Below the pieces are notes generated by a model. The model was not told the DNA's origin. It ran no database searches and saw nothing but the letters and a program-made list of their open reading frames with translations. Positions 49,630 through 58,483 of a DNA stretch of 64,000 bases are shown piece after piece. Origin of the DNA: an uncultured Alphaproteobacteria bacterium (GTDB taxonomy: Bacteria > Pseudomonadota > Alphaproteobacteria > Rhizobiales > Beijerinckiaceae); the NCBI GenBank assembly GCA_937988775.1, contig CALKHP010000048.1:89730-153729 (forward strand). Reading direction: 5' to 3'. The translations under genes and the position numbers were made by a program. Position 1 is the stretch's first letter; each line of letters opens with the position of its first letter.

Positions 49630-49767
49630 TCACAGCAGCGTATACACCACGCAATAGCTCGCAACCATCAGGCCAGCAAAGCAAGACCAGCCGATTCCGA
49701 CCGAAATTACCGCAAGAAACAGCGATTCCCTGTCGAAAATGGCCCATTTCGACGAAATCGTCGCCAT
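49630..49767 (-). CDS. 45-residue single-helix membrane protein
   Basis: Encodes MATISSKWAIFDRESLFLAV followed by a hydrophobic helix to about residue 42 and ending VVYTLL. ATG 49767 is preceded by a G-rich GGGGGGCG at Shine-Dalgarno distance. Length and helix fit a small membrane protein. No family recognised. The same strand's longer frame over this DNA is out of phase and not credible. Confidence 0.5.
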   Translation of the reverse strand: MATISSKWAIFDRESLFLAVISVGIGWSCFAGLMVASYCVVYTLL

Positions 49768-49989
49768 GACGCCCCCCAGCGCTTGCTATCATTCTTGTCT
49801 GCGCCTCGCCCAAACCTACCGCACCCCGCATAACGACACAATCGCCCCGAAACACCCGCCATACGACCTCGCTCACCCTTGAAACGCCGCGTGAAGCCAC
49901 TGGGGAAAACGCCGTGCATGCCGCTCGCAGCCACTGGTTTCGGCACCGGCGATGGCGCATTTTGCGCCGGCAAAAAGGGGGAGCCAACC
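49768..49989. other. Spacer upstream of the nucleobase permease
   Basis: About 220 bases, with AT-richer patches at about 49780-49870, probably the promoter area of the permease/ROK pair. No gene supported. Confidence 0.35.
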
Positions 49990-51309
49990 ATGTCCGACGA
50001 ACCTTATTTCCCACGCTGGCGTCTGACGCGGGCAAGCATCGTGATGCCGGACGAGACCTTGCCGACCGGCCAGACCATCATCCTCGGCCTGCAGCATGTC
50101 GTGGCGATGTTCGGCTCTACTGTACTCGCGCCGTTGCTGATGGGCTTCGACCCCAACGCCGCGATCTTCTTCTCCGGCGTCGCCACGCTGATCTTCTTCG
50201 TCGTGACGGGCGGCCGCCTGCCGAGCTATCTCGGCTCCAGTTTCGCCTTTATCGCCGTGGTTGCGGCGGCAACCGGCCATGCCGTCGCCTCCGGCCCCAA
50301 CCTGAACGTCGCCCCGGCGCTCGGCGGCATCATCGTGTGCGGCGCGCTCTACGCGCTGATCGGCCTGATCGTGCAGCGCGCCGGCCATCAATGGGTCGAG
50401 CGCCTGATGCCGCCGGTCGTCACCGGCGCCATCATCGCGGCGATCGGCCTCAACCTCGCGCCGGTCGCGGTCAAGGGCATCTCGGCGACGCCGTTCGATA
50501 CCTGGATCGGGCTGATGACCGTGGTCGCCGTCGGGCTGGTCGCCATCTATACCGGCGGCATGGCCCGGCGCCTACCCATCCTGATCGGCGGCGCCATCGC
50601 CTATATCGCCTATCTCGTGTTCGCCAATGGCCTCGGTTTCGGCAAGCCGGTCGATTTCTCCGGCATCGCCCATGCGTCCTGGATCGGCTGGCCGCATTTC
50701 ACCGCGCCGGTATTCCAGGCCGAGGCGATCTGGCTAATCGCACCCGTCGCGGTCATTCTGGTGGCGGAAAACCTCGGGCATATCAAGGCGATCAGCGTAA
50801 TGACCGGGCGCGACCTCGATCCGCTCATCGGCCGGGCTTTTACGGGCGATGGTATCGCCACCATCATCTCCGGCTTCGGCGGAGGCCCGGGCGTGACGAC
50901 CTATGCCGAGAACATGGGCGTGATGGCGGTGACGCGGGTCTACTCGACGCTGCTGTTCGTCGCCGCCGGCATCGTTGCCATTTTGCTCGGCTTCTCGCCG
51001 AAATTCGGCGCGCTGATCCAGACCATCCCCGGCCCGGTTCTCGGCGGCCTCTCGATCGTGGTGTTCGGCCTGATCACCGCCACCGCCGGCCGCATCTGGG
51101 TCGAGAACAATGTCGACTTCGCCAGTTCGCGCAATCTGATCACCGTCGGCACGGCGCTGGTGCTGGGCGCCGGCGATCTCGCGCTGAAATTCGGCGGTTT
51201 CACGCTTGGCGGCATTGGCACGGCGACGTTCGGCGCCATTATCCTCTACCATCTGCTGGCCGGACGCGCCGGCGCGGAAGAGGAGAACAGGCATGCGGAT
51301 CGGCATTGA
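49990..51309 (+). CDS. Nucleobase:cation symporter-2 family permease (uracil/xanthine type)
   Basis: A 439-residue permease with about 14 hydrophobic segments. Family motifs are LGLQHVVAMFGSTVLAPLLM near the N-terminus, LIAPVAVILVAENLGHIKAI in the centre, and GFGGGPGVTTYAENMGVMAV, the substrate-site region. The closest known types are UraA and RutG, which take up uracil or related pyrimidines. No rut genes are nearby. Start ATG 49990 has GGGGGAG upstream. The downstream ROK gene begins inside its last codons. Confidence 0.9.
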   Translation: MSDEPYFPRWRLTRASIVMPDETLPTGQTIILGLQHVVAMFGSTVLAPLLMGFDPNAAIFFSGVATLIFFVVTGGRLPSYLGSSFAFIAVVAAATGHAVASGPNLNVAPALGGIIVCGALYALIGLIVQRAGHQWVERLMPPVVTGAIIAAIGLNLAPVAVKGISATPFDTWIGLMTVVAVGLVAIYTGGMARRLPILIGGAIAYIAYLVFANGLGFGKPVDFSGIAHASWIGWPHFTAPVFQAEAIWLIAPVAVILVAENLGHIKAISVMTGRDLDPLIGRAFTGDGIATIISGFGGGPGVTTYAENMGVMAVTRVYSTLLFVAAGIVAILLGFSPKFGALIQTIPGPVLGGLSIVVFGLITATAGRIWVENNVDFASSRNLITVGTALVLGAGDLALKFGGFTLGGIGTATFGAIILYHLLAGRAGAEEENRHADRH

Positions 51310-52189
51310 TCTCGGCGGAACCAAGATCGAGGCGCTGGCGCTCGGCGCCGATGGCAGGGAACTCAGCCGACACCGCGTGCCGACGCCGCGTGGCGATTAT
51401 CGTGCCTGTCTGAATGCGGTGCGCGATCTGGTGCGCCATGCCGACGAGTTGGCGGGCGAGACCGGCAGCGTCGGCATCGGCATTCCCGGCGCGATTTCGC
51501 CGGCCACCGGCCTGGTCAAGAACGGCAACTCGACCTGGCTCAACGGCGAGCCGCTCGACAAGGACCTGGCAAGCCTGCTCGGCCGCCCGGTAAAGGTCGA
51601 AAACGATGCCAACTGCTTCGCGGTCTCGGAAGCAGTCGATGGCGCCGGTGCCGGCGCCGGCGTGGTCTTCGGCGCCATTCTCGGCACGGGGGTCGGCTCC
51701 GGCATTGCCATCGACCGCAAGCCGCTCACCGGCCGCCACAGCATTGGCGGCGAGTGGGGCCACAATCCCCTGCCCTGGCCGCAGCCCGAGGAAATGCCGG
51801 GTCCCGCGTGTTTCTGCGGCCGTCATGGCTGCATCGAGCAGTGGGTGGCAGGCCCCGCCATGAGCGCCGACCACAAACGCGCAACCGGCGAGGCAAAAAG
51901 CTCAAGCGAGATCATGGCGGCCGCCGACGGTGGCGACCGCCACGCCGAGGCCACCTATCAGCGCTATGTCGAGCGCCTTGCCCGCGCGCTCGCCCATGTC
52001 GTCAACATCCTCGATCCGGATGTCATCGTGCTCGGCGGCGGCATGGGCAATGTCGCCCGACTTTACCGCGATCTGCCACGGCTGATGCCGCCTTTCGTGT
52101 TCTCGGACGTGTTCACCACGCCGATCCGCCCGCCGGTGCATGGCGACTCCAGCGGCGTACGCGGTGCAGCCTGGCTGTGGCAGGAATAA
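51293..52189 (+). CDS. ROK-family sugar kinase (fructokinase/N-acetylhexosamine kinase-like)
   Basis: A 298-residue ROK kinase. Phosphate-1 motif DLGGTKIEALALG, catalytic region VENDANCFA, zinc motif CFCGRHGCIE, and the adenosine motif VIVLGGGMGNV are all present. The GHNPLP segment after GGEWG resembles fructokinase/Mak. It overlaps the permease stop by 17 bases with GAGGAG inside the permease gene, so translation is coupled, although a sugar kinase and nucleobase permease have no obvious shared pathway. Confidence 0.9.
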   Translation: MRIGIDLGGTKIEALALGADGRELSRHRVPTPRGDYRACLNAVRDLVRHADELAGETGSVGIGIPGAISPATGLVKNGNSTWLNGEPLDKDLASLLGRPVKVENDANCFAVSEAVDGAGAGAGVVFGAILGTGVGSGIAIDRKPLTGRHSIGGEWGHNPLPWPQPEEMPGPACFCGRHGCIEQWVAGPAMSADHKRATGEAKSSSEIMAAADGGDRHAEATYQRYVERLARALAHVVNILDPDVIVLGGGMGNVARLYRDLPRLMPPFVFSDVFTTPIRPPVHGDSSGVRGAAWLWQE

Positions 52190-52280
52190 CTCCGCAGCCT
52201 GGCGCTACTTTTTCGCCGCCCGCTCTAGACAGGGCCGGCGCGGTCGGCTAATCACAGCGCTCCCCGGCCATCCCGGTGGC

Positions 52281-52356
<76 letters not shown>

Positions 52357-52776
52357 TTTATCTCATTGAAAGTGTTATGATAATTCTGCCGCCTCGCGGC
52401 AGAGCCATCTTCAATTCTCACTTTGGTGACCACATGGTGACCACGAGAGAATGATCGCGCAAGATGTCGTGGGACATCCCCGACACATCAAATGCGAACT
52501 GATCGGCATCCGTAGTCTTCATCGCGTCGCTGAAATCGGAACCGGAGCTTCCAGGCCGGCCCACGACACAATGGAAAGGATCGGGCGCCTCTTGGGGCGC
52601 GGGTAGTCGCCGGCAATGAGCGAAACAGATCGGCAGCATGCGCTGTCTCGGCTCTCGCGCGAGTTCAGTCAAACATGATTTCAGAAGACGCAGACCGAGA
52701 GAAAACCGACCTAGATTTAAGAAGCCCCGCATCTAACGGCAAACTGGAGGACGCGGCCGGCTACGCGACGAACTGC
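52357..52776. other. Spacer right of tRNA-Lys with no confident gene
   Basis: 420 bases between the tRNA and the HerA-like gene. Short frames on either strand lack ribosome-binding sites and recognisable protein. The base composition is less GC-rich than upstream. It may contain remnants of earlier insertions. Confidence 0.4.
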
Positions 52777-54261
52777 TCAGCGAGACGCTGTTTCCCTGCG
52801 AGGGCGCGACACTTTAACGGTCCCGGGCGCGGTCTCGGCGTTCAGGCGCGGCACAGCGATGATCCGCTGGCCACGAAAGTCTACTCTGCAAACCACAACG
52901 CCTCGCTCTTCAAGATAGGACAGCAGCCGTCTTATGCGACTTGGTGATTGCGTGCCGTAAATCTCCGCCAATTCCTCATCGGTCGGACAGCGATCGCCGT
53001 GCAACGCAGCCTTGACGATGCGCAAAAACATCCCCTGCAAATCATCCGGCAAATCCGCGCAAAGGCTCGCGACCTGGTTCCATTCCGGCTTTTCTCTCGC
53101 CGCCTCATCGATGCCGGCCTGAGCTTCGGCAAGCCTGTGCTTGAAGGCCGAGAAACTCAGGGCATCACTTCCAATCCCTCGCATCCGGCAGCGCACGGTG
53201 AAATCCTGATAGAGCACGGAAACGGCATGGCGCGCCCGATCGGGGTCTTCGAGCGTTTCGCGCAGGATGAGGGCGAGCGCGGCCTTCTTCTCCTCCGCCG
53301 AAAGCGGTTCCGGCGCCGGGATTTCGGCGGGGCGGTAATCCGAAAGCTGCACCAGCACCTCTTCCGCCGACGCCTTGGGCACCTCGACGCACGCGCGGGG
53401 CCGCCAAGGCTCCTCGCCGGCCGGCTCGAAAATCAGGCCGCGCCTGTCGCTTTCCTGCTCCGGCAGCGGCAACAGGCTTGGCCCAGCACTTCGGGTGCCG
53501 GTTTCGACAGGGCCGATGCGGATTGGCAGCGGCCGGCGCGACAGGGCTGGTCCCAGAGCCACGAAATGCCCACGTGCCAAATCACGGAACATTTCCGCCT
53601 GGCGGCGCTCAAGTCCAAGAAGATCGGCGGCACGCGCCATATCGATATCGAGAAATGTGCGCCCCATCAGGAAGTTGGACGCTTCCGCGGCGACGTTCTT
53701 GGCGAGCTTTGCCAGCCGCTGCGTCGCGATGACGCCTGCCAGACCGCGCTTGCGACCGCGACACATCAGATTGGTCATGGCGCTAAGCGACAGGCGGCGC
53801 GCCTCGTCGGAGACCTCTCCGGCGACCGCCGGCGCGAAGAGCTGCGCTTCGTCCACCACCACGAGAACCGGGAACCACAGATCGCGCTGAGCGTCGAAAA
53901 GACCGCCCAGAAACGCCGCGGCGCGCCGCATCTGTGCCTCGGCATCGAGCGATTCGAGATTGAGCACGACAGAGACGCGATGCTCGCGCACCCGCGCCGC
54001 CATGCGCTGCAGATCGGCCTCTCGCTGGTCGGCATCGATGACGACATGGCCGAATTTCTCAGCCAGCGTCACGAAATCTCCCTCGGGATCGATCACAACC
54101 TGCTGCACATACGGTGCACTCTGCTCCAAAAGCCGACGCAACAGGTGCGACTTGCCGGATCCTGAATTGCCCTGCACCAACAGACGTGTCGTCAGAAGTT
54201 CCGCCAGGTCCAAACAGGCGGGCGCCCCTGATGCAGTCCCCATCTCGATATGCGTAATCAT
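52777..54261 (-). CDS. HerA-like ATP-binding protein (DUF87/VirB4-like fold)
   Basis: A 494-residue ATPase. Walker A is GNSGSGKS near residue 32, Walker B VLVVVDEAQLF, and a RGRKRGLAGVIATQRLAKL segment matches the sensor/arginine region of HerA/FtsK-type ring ATPases. The C-terminal third (about 330-494) carries winged-helix-like sequence (RRLLSYLEERGVVV). Island-borne HerA proteins work in DNA end processing, conjugation or, paired with a nuclease, defence. No NurA, Sir2 or nuclease partner is visible beside it. Start ATG 54261; family placement is by motif. Confidence 0.8.
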   Translation of the reverse strand: MITHIEMGTASGAPACLDLAELLTTRLLVQGNSGSGKSHLLRRLLEQSAPYVQQVVIDPEGDFVTLAEKFGHVVIDADQREADLQRMAARVREHRVSVVLNLESLDAEAQMRRAAAFLGGLFDAQRDLWFPVLVVVDEAQLFAPAVAGEVSDEARRLSLSAMTNLMCRGRKRGLAGVIATQRLAKLAKNVAAEASNFLMGRTFLDIDMARAADLLGLERRQAEMFRDLARGHFVALGPALSRRPLPIRIGPVETGTRSAGPSLLPLPEQESDRRGLIFEPAGEEPWRPRACVEVPKASAEEVLVQLSDYRPAEIPAPEPLSAEEKKAALALILRETLEDPDRARHAVSVLYQDFTVRCRMRGIGSDALSFSAFKHRLAEAQAGIDEAAREKPEWNQVASLCADLPDDLQGMFLRIVKAALHGDRCPTDEELAEIYGTQSPSRIRRLLSYLEERGVVVCRVDFRGQRIIAVPRLNAETAPGTVKVSRPRRETASR

Positions 54262-54593
54262 GACAAGGCGCTTAGCATGAAACGCAAGACGAGAGGCCAC
54301 TCCGGACGCTGGCTTCCACAAGCATGAGCGGTCGTAGCGAGCTCGATCACAAAATGACCTGTTTGAGGTCGATACCAGACTGTCCGGTTTCGGCTGGGAT
54401 TTTCGGTAAGCTGCCGTTCTGCCATCGACCGCATTGCAGTCGTTGCGCCATTTTTTCCACCCTGAAACCCGTCTTTCGAATTTCACCTGCCTTACGGCTT
54501 GGCAGCGGTGTTAGTAGTCCATTTGATTTGGACGCCGATTTGCGTATCAGTTCCGATACGAGCGGGTTGTCTCGCCAACAGATTGGGAGTCTG
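54262..54593. other. Spacer between the HerA-like and amidohydrolase genes
   Basis: 332 bases with divergent promoters. The amidohydrolase frame stays open through much of it but without a signal-peptide-like start, so I leave it non-coding. GC is lower than in the rest of the window. Confidence 0.35.
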
Positions 54594-56309
54594 ATGTTTA
54601 TCTCTTCAGCGTCGCGTGTGATTTCGACAGGTTGTGTGCTTGTCATTTCTATATTGAGTCCGGTTGCAGCGACCAGCGCTGTCGATCTGATTATCCATGG
54701 TGGTAAGATACTGACGATGGTCGGAGAAGAGCCCGCGTATGTTGAGGCCGTCGTCGTCGACGGTGGCAAGATCATGTTCGTCGGCACCGATGCTGAGGCA
54801 ATGAAGCTGAAGACGGCCGCCACAGTCATCAAGGAGTTGGATGGCAAGACGCTGCTCCCAGGTTTCATCGATCCGCACAGCCATTTCATCGACTCGTTGT
54901 CTCTTGCAGATCGCGTCAATGTTTCGGCGCCGCCGGTCGGGCCGGCGAACAATGTCGACGAAATCGTCGCGGCGCTGAAGGAAGCTTCTGTCGCGCGTGG
55001 TCTTGCCGCGGGCGATCTCCTGCTCGGCTATGGTTACGACGAAAACTTGATGCCTGCGGGGCATCCGCTTTCGCGTGAAATCCTCGATGCAGCTTTCCCG
55101 GACAATCCCGTCGCCGTCATCCATGTCTCCATGCATGGCGCGGTCTTGAACTCTAAGGCCTTCGAAAAGTTCGGCTACAGCGACGGCATGCCGACGCCGG
55201 CAGGCGGGGTGATATTGCGCAAGGAAGGTACGCAAGACCTGCAAGGCTTGGTCATGGAGACGGCGTATCTGCCTATGTTCTCAAACATGCCTAGCCCAAC
55301 CGAAGAAACTGAGGTAGCGGCCGCAAAGGCGGGGCAGATGCTCTATGCCGCTGCCGGGGTTACGACCGCGCAAGAAGGCGCGACGCACGCTAATCAGGTC
55401 GAGCAGTTGAAGCGCATCGCGAAAGCGGACGGCTTTTTTATCGACGTCGTCGCCCACCCGTTTATCCTTGATCTCGATAAGGTGCTGGAAAGCAATCCGG
55501 TTTCGACATTTGGCGCCTATAACAACCATCTGAAACTGGGTGGCTGTAAGCTTACGCCGGATGGATCGCCGCAGGGCAAGACGGCCTGGTTTACAACGTC
55601 ATATTTGACAGGCGGTCCCGCTGGCGAGAAGGACTGGAGTGGCGAGCCGGGGCTGCCGATCGATCTCATGCTTGCCGGAACCAAGAAGTGCTACGACAAC
55701 GGCTTGCAGGTTCTTTTCCATGCCAATGGTGATGCCGCCATCGATTTTCTCATCAAGGCGCATGAGGAAGCGGCTGGTACGGAGCTGACGAAGGATCGTC
55801 GCACGGTTGGCATCCACTCGCAGTTCATCCGCCCCGACCAGATCGCCAAGTTCAAGGAGTATGGGATTATCCCTGCGTTCTTCACCGACCACACCTTCTT
55901 CTTTGCTGACACGCATATTCTCAATCGTGGCCGGGCCCAAACGGACTTCATCAGCCCGATGAAAACCGCCTACGCGGCCGGCCTTTCGCCGACCAACCAT
56001 ACGGATGCGTTTGTCGTGCCTATCGACCAGATGCTTGCAACGTGGACGGCTGTGAATCGCGTTTCGCGCGCAGGCGAAGTGATAGGCGAGGAAGAGCGCA
56101 TATCACCTTACCTCGCACTCAAGGCGATCACGATCAATGCAGCGTACCAATACTTTGAGGAAGGCTCGAAGGGAACAATTGAAGTCGGCAAACGCGCAGA
56201 CTTGGTTGTGCTGTCTGACGATCCAACTACCGTCGATAAAATGGCTATCAAAGACATAAAGGTCGTCGAAACGATTAAGGACGGCAAAACCATCTTTCTG
56301 GGTCAATAG
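54594..56309 (+). CDS. Exported amidohydrolase, YtcJ-like
   Basis: A 571-residue metal-dependent hydrolase with a signal peptide (residues about 1-27). The composite beta domain is VDLIIHGGKILTMVGEEPAY, metal motif DPHSHF (HxH), FHANGDAAIDFLIKAHEEA, and a late NHTDAFVVP. YtcJ-type enzymes hydrolyse amide or cyclic imide bonds; the substrate is unknown. Codon use is visibly less GC-biased than surrounding genes, suggesting transfer with the island. ATG 54594 has TTGGGAG just upstream. Confidence 0.85.
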   Translation: MFISSASRVISTGCVLVISILSPVAATSAVDLIIHGGKILTMVGEEPAYVEAVVVDGGKIMFVGTDAEAMKLKTAATVIKELDGKTLLPGFIDPHSHFIDSLSLADRVNVSAPPVGPANNVDEIVAALKEASVARGLAAGDLLLGYGYDENLMPAGHPLSREILDAAFPDNPVAVIHVSMHGAVLNSKAFEKFGYSDGMPTPAGGVILRKEGTQDLQGLVMETAYLPMFSNMPSPTEETEVAAAKAGQMLYAAAGVTTAQEGATHANQVEQLKRIAKADGFFIDVVAHPFILDLDKVLESNPVSTFGAYNNHLKLGGCKLTPDGSPQGKTAWFTTSYLTGGPAGEKDWSGEPGLPIDLMLAGTKKCYDNGLQVLFHANGDAAIDFLIKAHEEAAGTELTKDRRTVGIHSQFIRPDQIAKFKEYGIIPAFFTDHTFFFADTHILNRGRAQTDFISPMKTAYAAGLSPTNHTDAFVVPIDQMLATWTAVNRVSRAGEVIGEEERISPYLALKAITINAAYQYFEEGSKGTIEVGKRADLVVLSDDPTTVDKMAIKDIKVVETIKDGKTIFLGQ

Positions 56310-56561
56310 GCTTGCCCATAAGCGTTGTTGGCAGGCGGGTTGAGGGGAACTACTAGTGCGTCAGCCTTAAAAGAATAGGCAGTGCCGCTGTTGCGGTGGG
56401 ATAGCTGCGCGGACGAAATGGTGCAGACACCTGAAAGGCCGCTTTTCAGCTTCCTCGCCCAATGGCGAACCGTCAGCTTTCCACCAAAGGTGCAAGAATG
56501 GCCACCTGGCCTGAGAGCCTGAAAGCGGCCATCCGATCTCTCCGGATGGCCGTTTCAATGT
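56310..56561. other. Spacer between amidohydrolase and integrase genes
   Basis: About 250 bases between convergent genes. Contains GGATGGCCGTTTC..GAAAGCGGCCATCC (an inverted repeat around 56521-56553) that could terminate the integrase transcript. No gene seen. Confidence 0.35.
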
Positions 56562-57194
56562 TCAGATTTCAGTTCGCTCTGCCAGGAGCAGCGCATCCTC
56601 AACATCTACACCGAGATACCGAACCGTGTTCTCAATCTTCGAGTGGCCAAGCAAGATCTGGATGGCCCGGAGATTTCCTGTCGCTTTGTAGATCATCGAT
56701 GCCTTCGTGCGGCGAAGCGAGTGCGTTCCATACTCTTCTGGACGCAGGCCAATCGCGGTCACCCATTCGTCAACCAGGCGGGCGTACTGCCTCGTGCTCA
56801 TATGATGGGCATGATTGACCCGGCTCGGGAATGCATAGTCGTCGACCATGCCCCCACGCCTTTCAAGCCAAGCCAGAAGGCTGGCTCTCACGTCGCTGGT
56901 GATCTCGAACTGGACCGGGCGCCCCGTCTTCTGCTGAACGACGATCGCACGGGTTCTAATCTCCGGCCCCGCAACGAGATCGCGAATCCTGATCTTGACC
57001 AAGTCGCAGCCGCGAAGCTTACTGTCGATTGCAAGATCGAACAGAGCGCGGTCACGAATGCGTCTCTCTCGATCAAGGAAGAAGCGTACAGCCCAAATCT
57101 GTTTTTGTGTGAGCGGACGCTTGGTTCCTACCTTCTTGCCAGCGTTCCAAGCGGCGTGCTCACGGATAGCATCATCGAAATAAGAATGGCCCAT
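56562..57194 (-). CDS. Tyrosine recombinase/integrase (short form)
   Basis: A 210-residue tyrosine recombinase with the complete catalytic set: Arg61 (LRGCDLVKI), Lys89 (QQKTGRP), His158 and Arg161 (HSLRR), His184 (LLGHSK) and Tyr193 (VRYLGV). It lacks the usual N-terminal core-binding domain of phage integrases. The start is ATG 57194 (MGHSYFDDAI); the frame extends upstream without a better start. Placed 4.2 kb from tRNA-Lys within AT-richer DNA, it probably moved this region. Confidence 0.88.
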   Translation of the reverse strand: MGHSYFDDAIREHAAWNAGKKVGTKRPLTQKQIWAVRFFLDRERRIRDRALFDLAIDSKLRGCDLVKIRIRDLVAGPEIRTRAIVVQQKTGRPVQFEITSDVRASLLAWLERRGGMVDDYAFPSRVNHAHHMSTRQYARLVDEWVTAIGLRPEEYGTHSLRRTKASMIYKATGNLRAIQILLGHSKIENTVRYLGVDVEDALLLAERTEI

Positions 57195-57308
57195 GTGAGT
57201 TGTCCTCGGCCTTGATTGGCCAACAGAGAAACAACATCGCGGTGCTACCGCTCGGGGGCCGGAAGCAGACTGGCTGGTTTGAGGTTGGCACATAGAGAAA
57301 GCAGACAT

Positions 57309-57587
57309 ATGACCGGCATCCTCATTGCAGTGTCAGATCCCAATTGGCCAAATCCGAACGCCAAAGGCGCTTTCTCTCCCATCGTCACGCACGCTTATCT
57401 ATTTCGCCAAGATGGCGAAGGGGTTGCGCTGTGCATTAGTCACGGCTCGACTCGGTTTGACGGTGGTGATTTCAAACCACGGACGGGAAGCAGTATCGCT
57501 GATGCAGTGGGGACGTACACTGACTGGCCCGCTTCAGGGCATGCAATCGGCCCGGTCGAGGTGGGGGCAATTCAAGGCACCATCTAA
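57309..57587 (+). CDS. Hypothetical protein of 92 residues
   Basis: Starts MTGILIAVSDPNWPNPNAKG and ends VEVGAIQGTI. It has a mixed, soluble composition with no family I recognise. ATG 57309 has a modest GAGAAAG upstream. It converges with the TIM-barrel-like gene and overlaps its last four bases. It may be a real small island gene. Confidence 0.4.
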   Translation: MTGILIAVSDPNWPNPNAKGAFSPIVTHAYLFRQDGEGVALCISHGSTRFDGGDFKPRTGSSIADAVGTYTDWPASGHAIGPVEVGAIQGTI

Positions 57588-58483
57588 CCGGCGAGTTTTG
57601 CGCGTAGGCTATCGAACCCCTCAAACGCGAGCCCGGCGTAGCCCTGAGGGGACGCGGTGCGTAATCTTCCATCGAGATCAGTCATGGCAGCGGCAAATTC
57701 GGCCGCCGGAGTGCCACTCCAACTGGTGCCGGGCTCGGCGTCGTTGCGATCGACCAGAACGCCCATCCGCCATCGTCGCTCGGCTCGCTGCACGACGCGA
57801 ATGGCCGGCATCGCCCAGGCCACCGCCGCGACCGCCCGGTTGCGGTAGGCCATGATCGAGACTGAATCGAGTTGCCTTGCCAGGGCGCCGAGAAAATTTG
57901 CGCCATCCCGGGTCGTTTGATCGGCGAAGACGACGTTCACCGCAGCGTCGACGGGAGTACCCGACGAATGAGCCCGCACGAGGTTGAAAAAGCGCAGCGT
58001 GCCGGCGATCAGCGCGGCGCGCCCGTCCGGCGTCTGCCAGGCCGGAAGGGCATGCGGCTCCACATCGAGGTGGAGCCCGTCAAATGACGGGATTTCGCTT
58101 TGAATCCGGACCAACAGATCGAGATGGCGCGGCAATTGTGTCGGCCCCATCGCCCAGTCCGGCTCGCCGCAGCAGGCGAAGACACGGCACCCGCTGGCCC
58201 GCAATTCCGCGAGAACTTCGCGGGCACCCGATCGCTTTGCGAGAATGGCCTCGGCGGCGGTCGGCGTGACGTAAAGAAAGACCGTGCCGATATTCTGGGC
58301 GAGACAGAAACTGTGCAGGCCATCCGGCTGAAGCAGGCGGTCCTGCCACACCCACATGGCCTTCTCGATCGATCGCAGCCCTGGCGCGGCGCTCCGGCCC
58401 ATCGCCATCGTTGGAGCGGCTGCGGCGATCGCCGCGATCGCCGCGCGCCGCGACATGGCCGCATGTCGGCGCGCGGCATTCAT
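57584..58483 (-). CDS. Exported TIM-barrel-like protein of the polysaccharide operon
   Basis: A 299-residue protein with a signal peptide of twin-arginine type (MSRRAAIAAIAAAAPTMAMG after Met10). The rest reads like a glycoside-hydrolase-type barrel: FDGLHLDVEPHALPAW places acidic residues at a strand end, SVSIMAYRNRA another, and GLAFEGFDSL the last. The LDVEP and MAYR pattern recalls GH18-like catalytic strands. It overlaps the HlyD gene by ATGA, ends the operon and may trim or modify the exported polymer. Enzyme activity is inference. Confidence 0.65.
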   Translation of the reverse strand: MNAARRHAAMSRRAAIAAIAAAAPTMAMGRSAAPGLRSIEKAMWVWQDRLLQPDGLHSFCLAQNIGTVFLYVTPTAAEAILAKRSGAREVLAELRASGCRVFACCGEPDWAMGPTQLPRHLDLLVRIQSEIPSFDGLHLDVEPHALPAWQTPDGRAALIAGTLRFFNLVRAHSSGTPVDAAVNVVFADQTTRDGANFLGALARQLDSVSIMAYRNRAVAAVAWAMPAIRVVQRAERRWRMGVLVDRNDAEPGTSWSGTPAAEFAAAMTDLDGRLRTASPQGYAGLAFEGFDSLRAKLAG

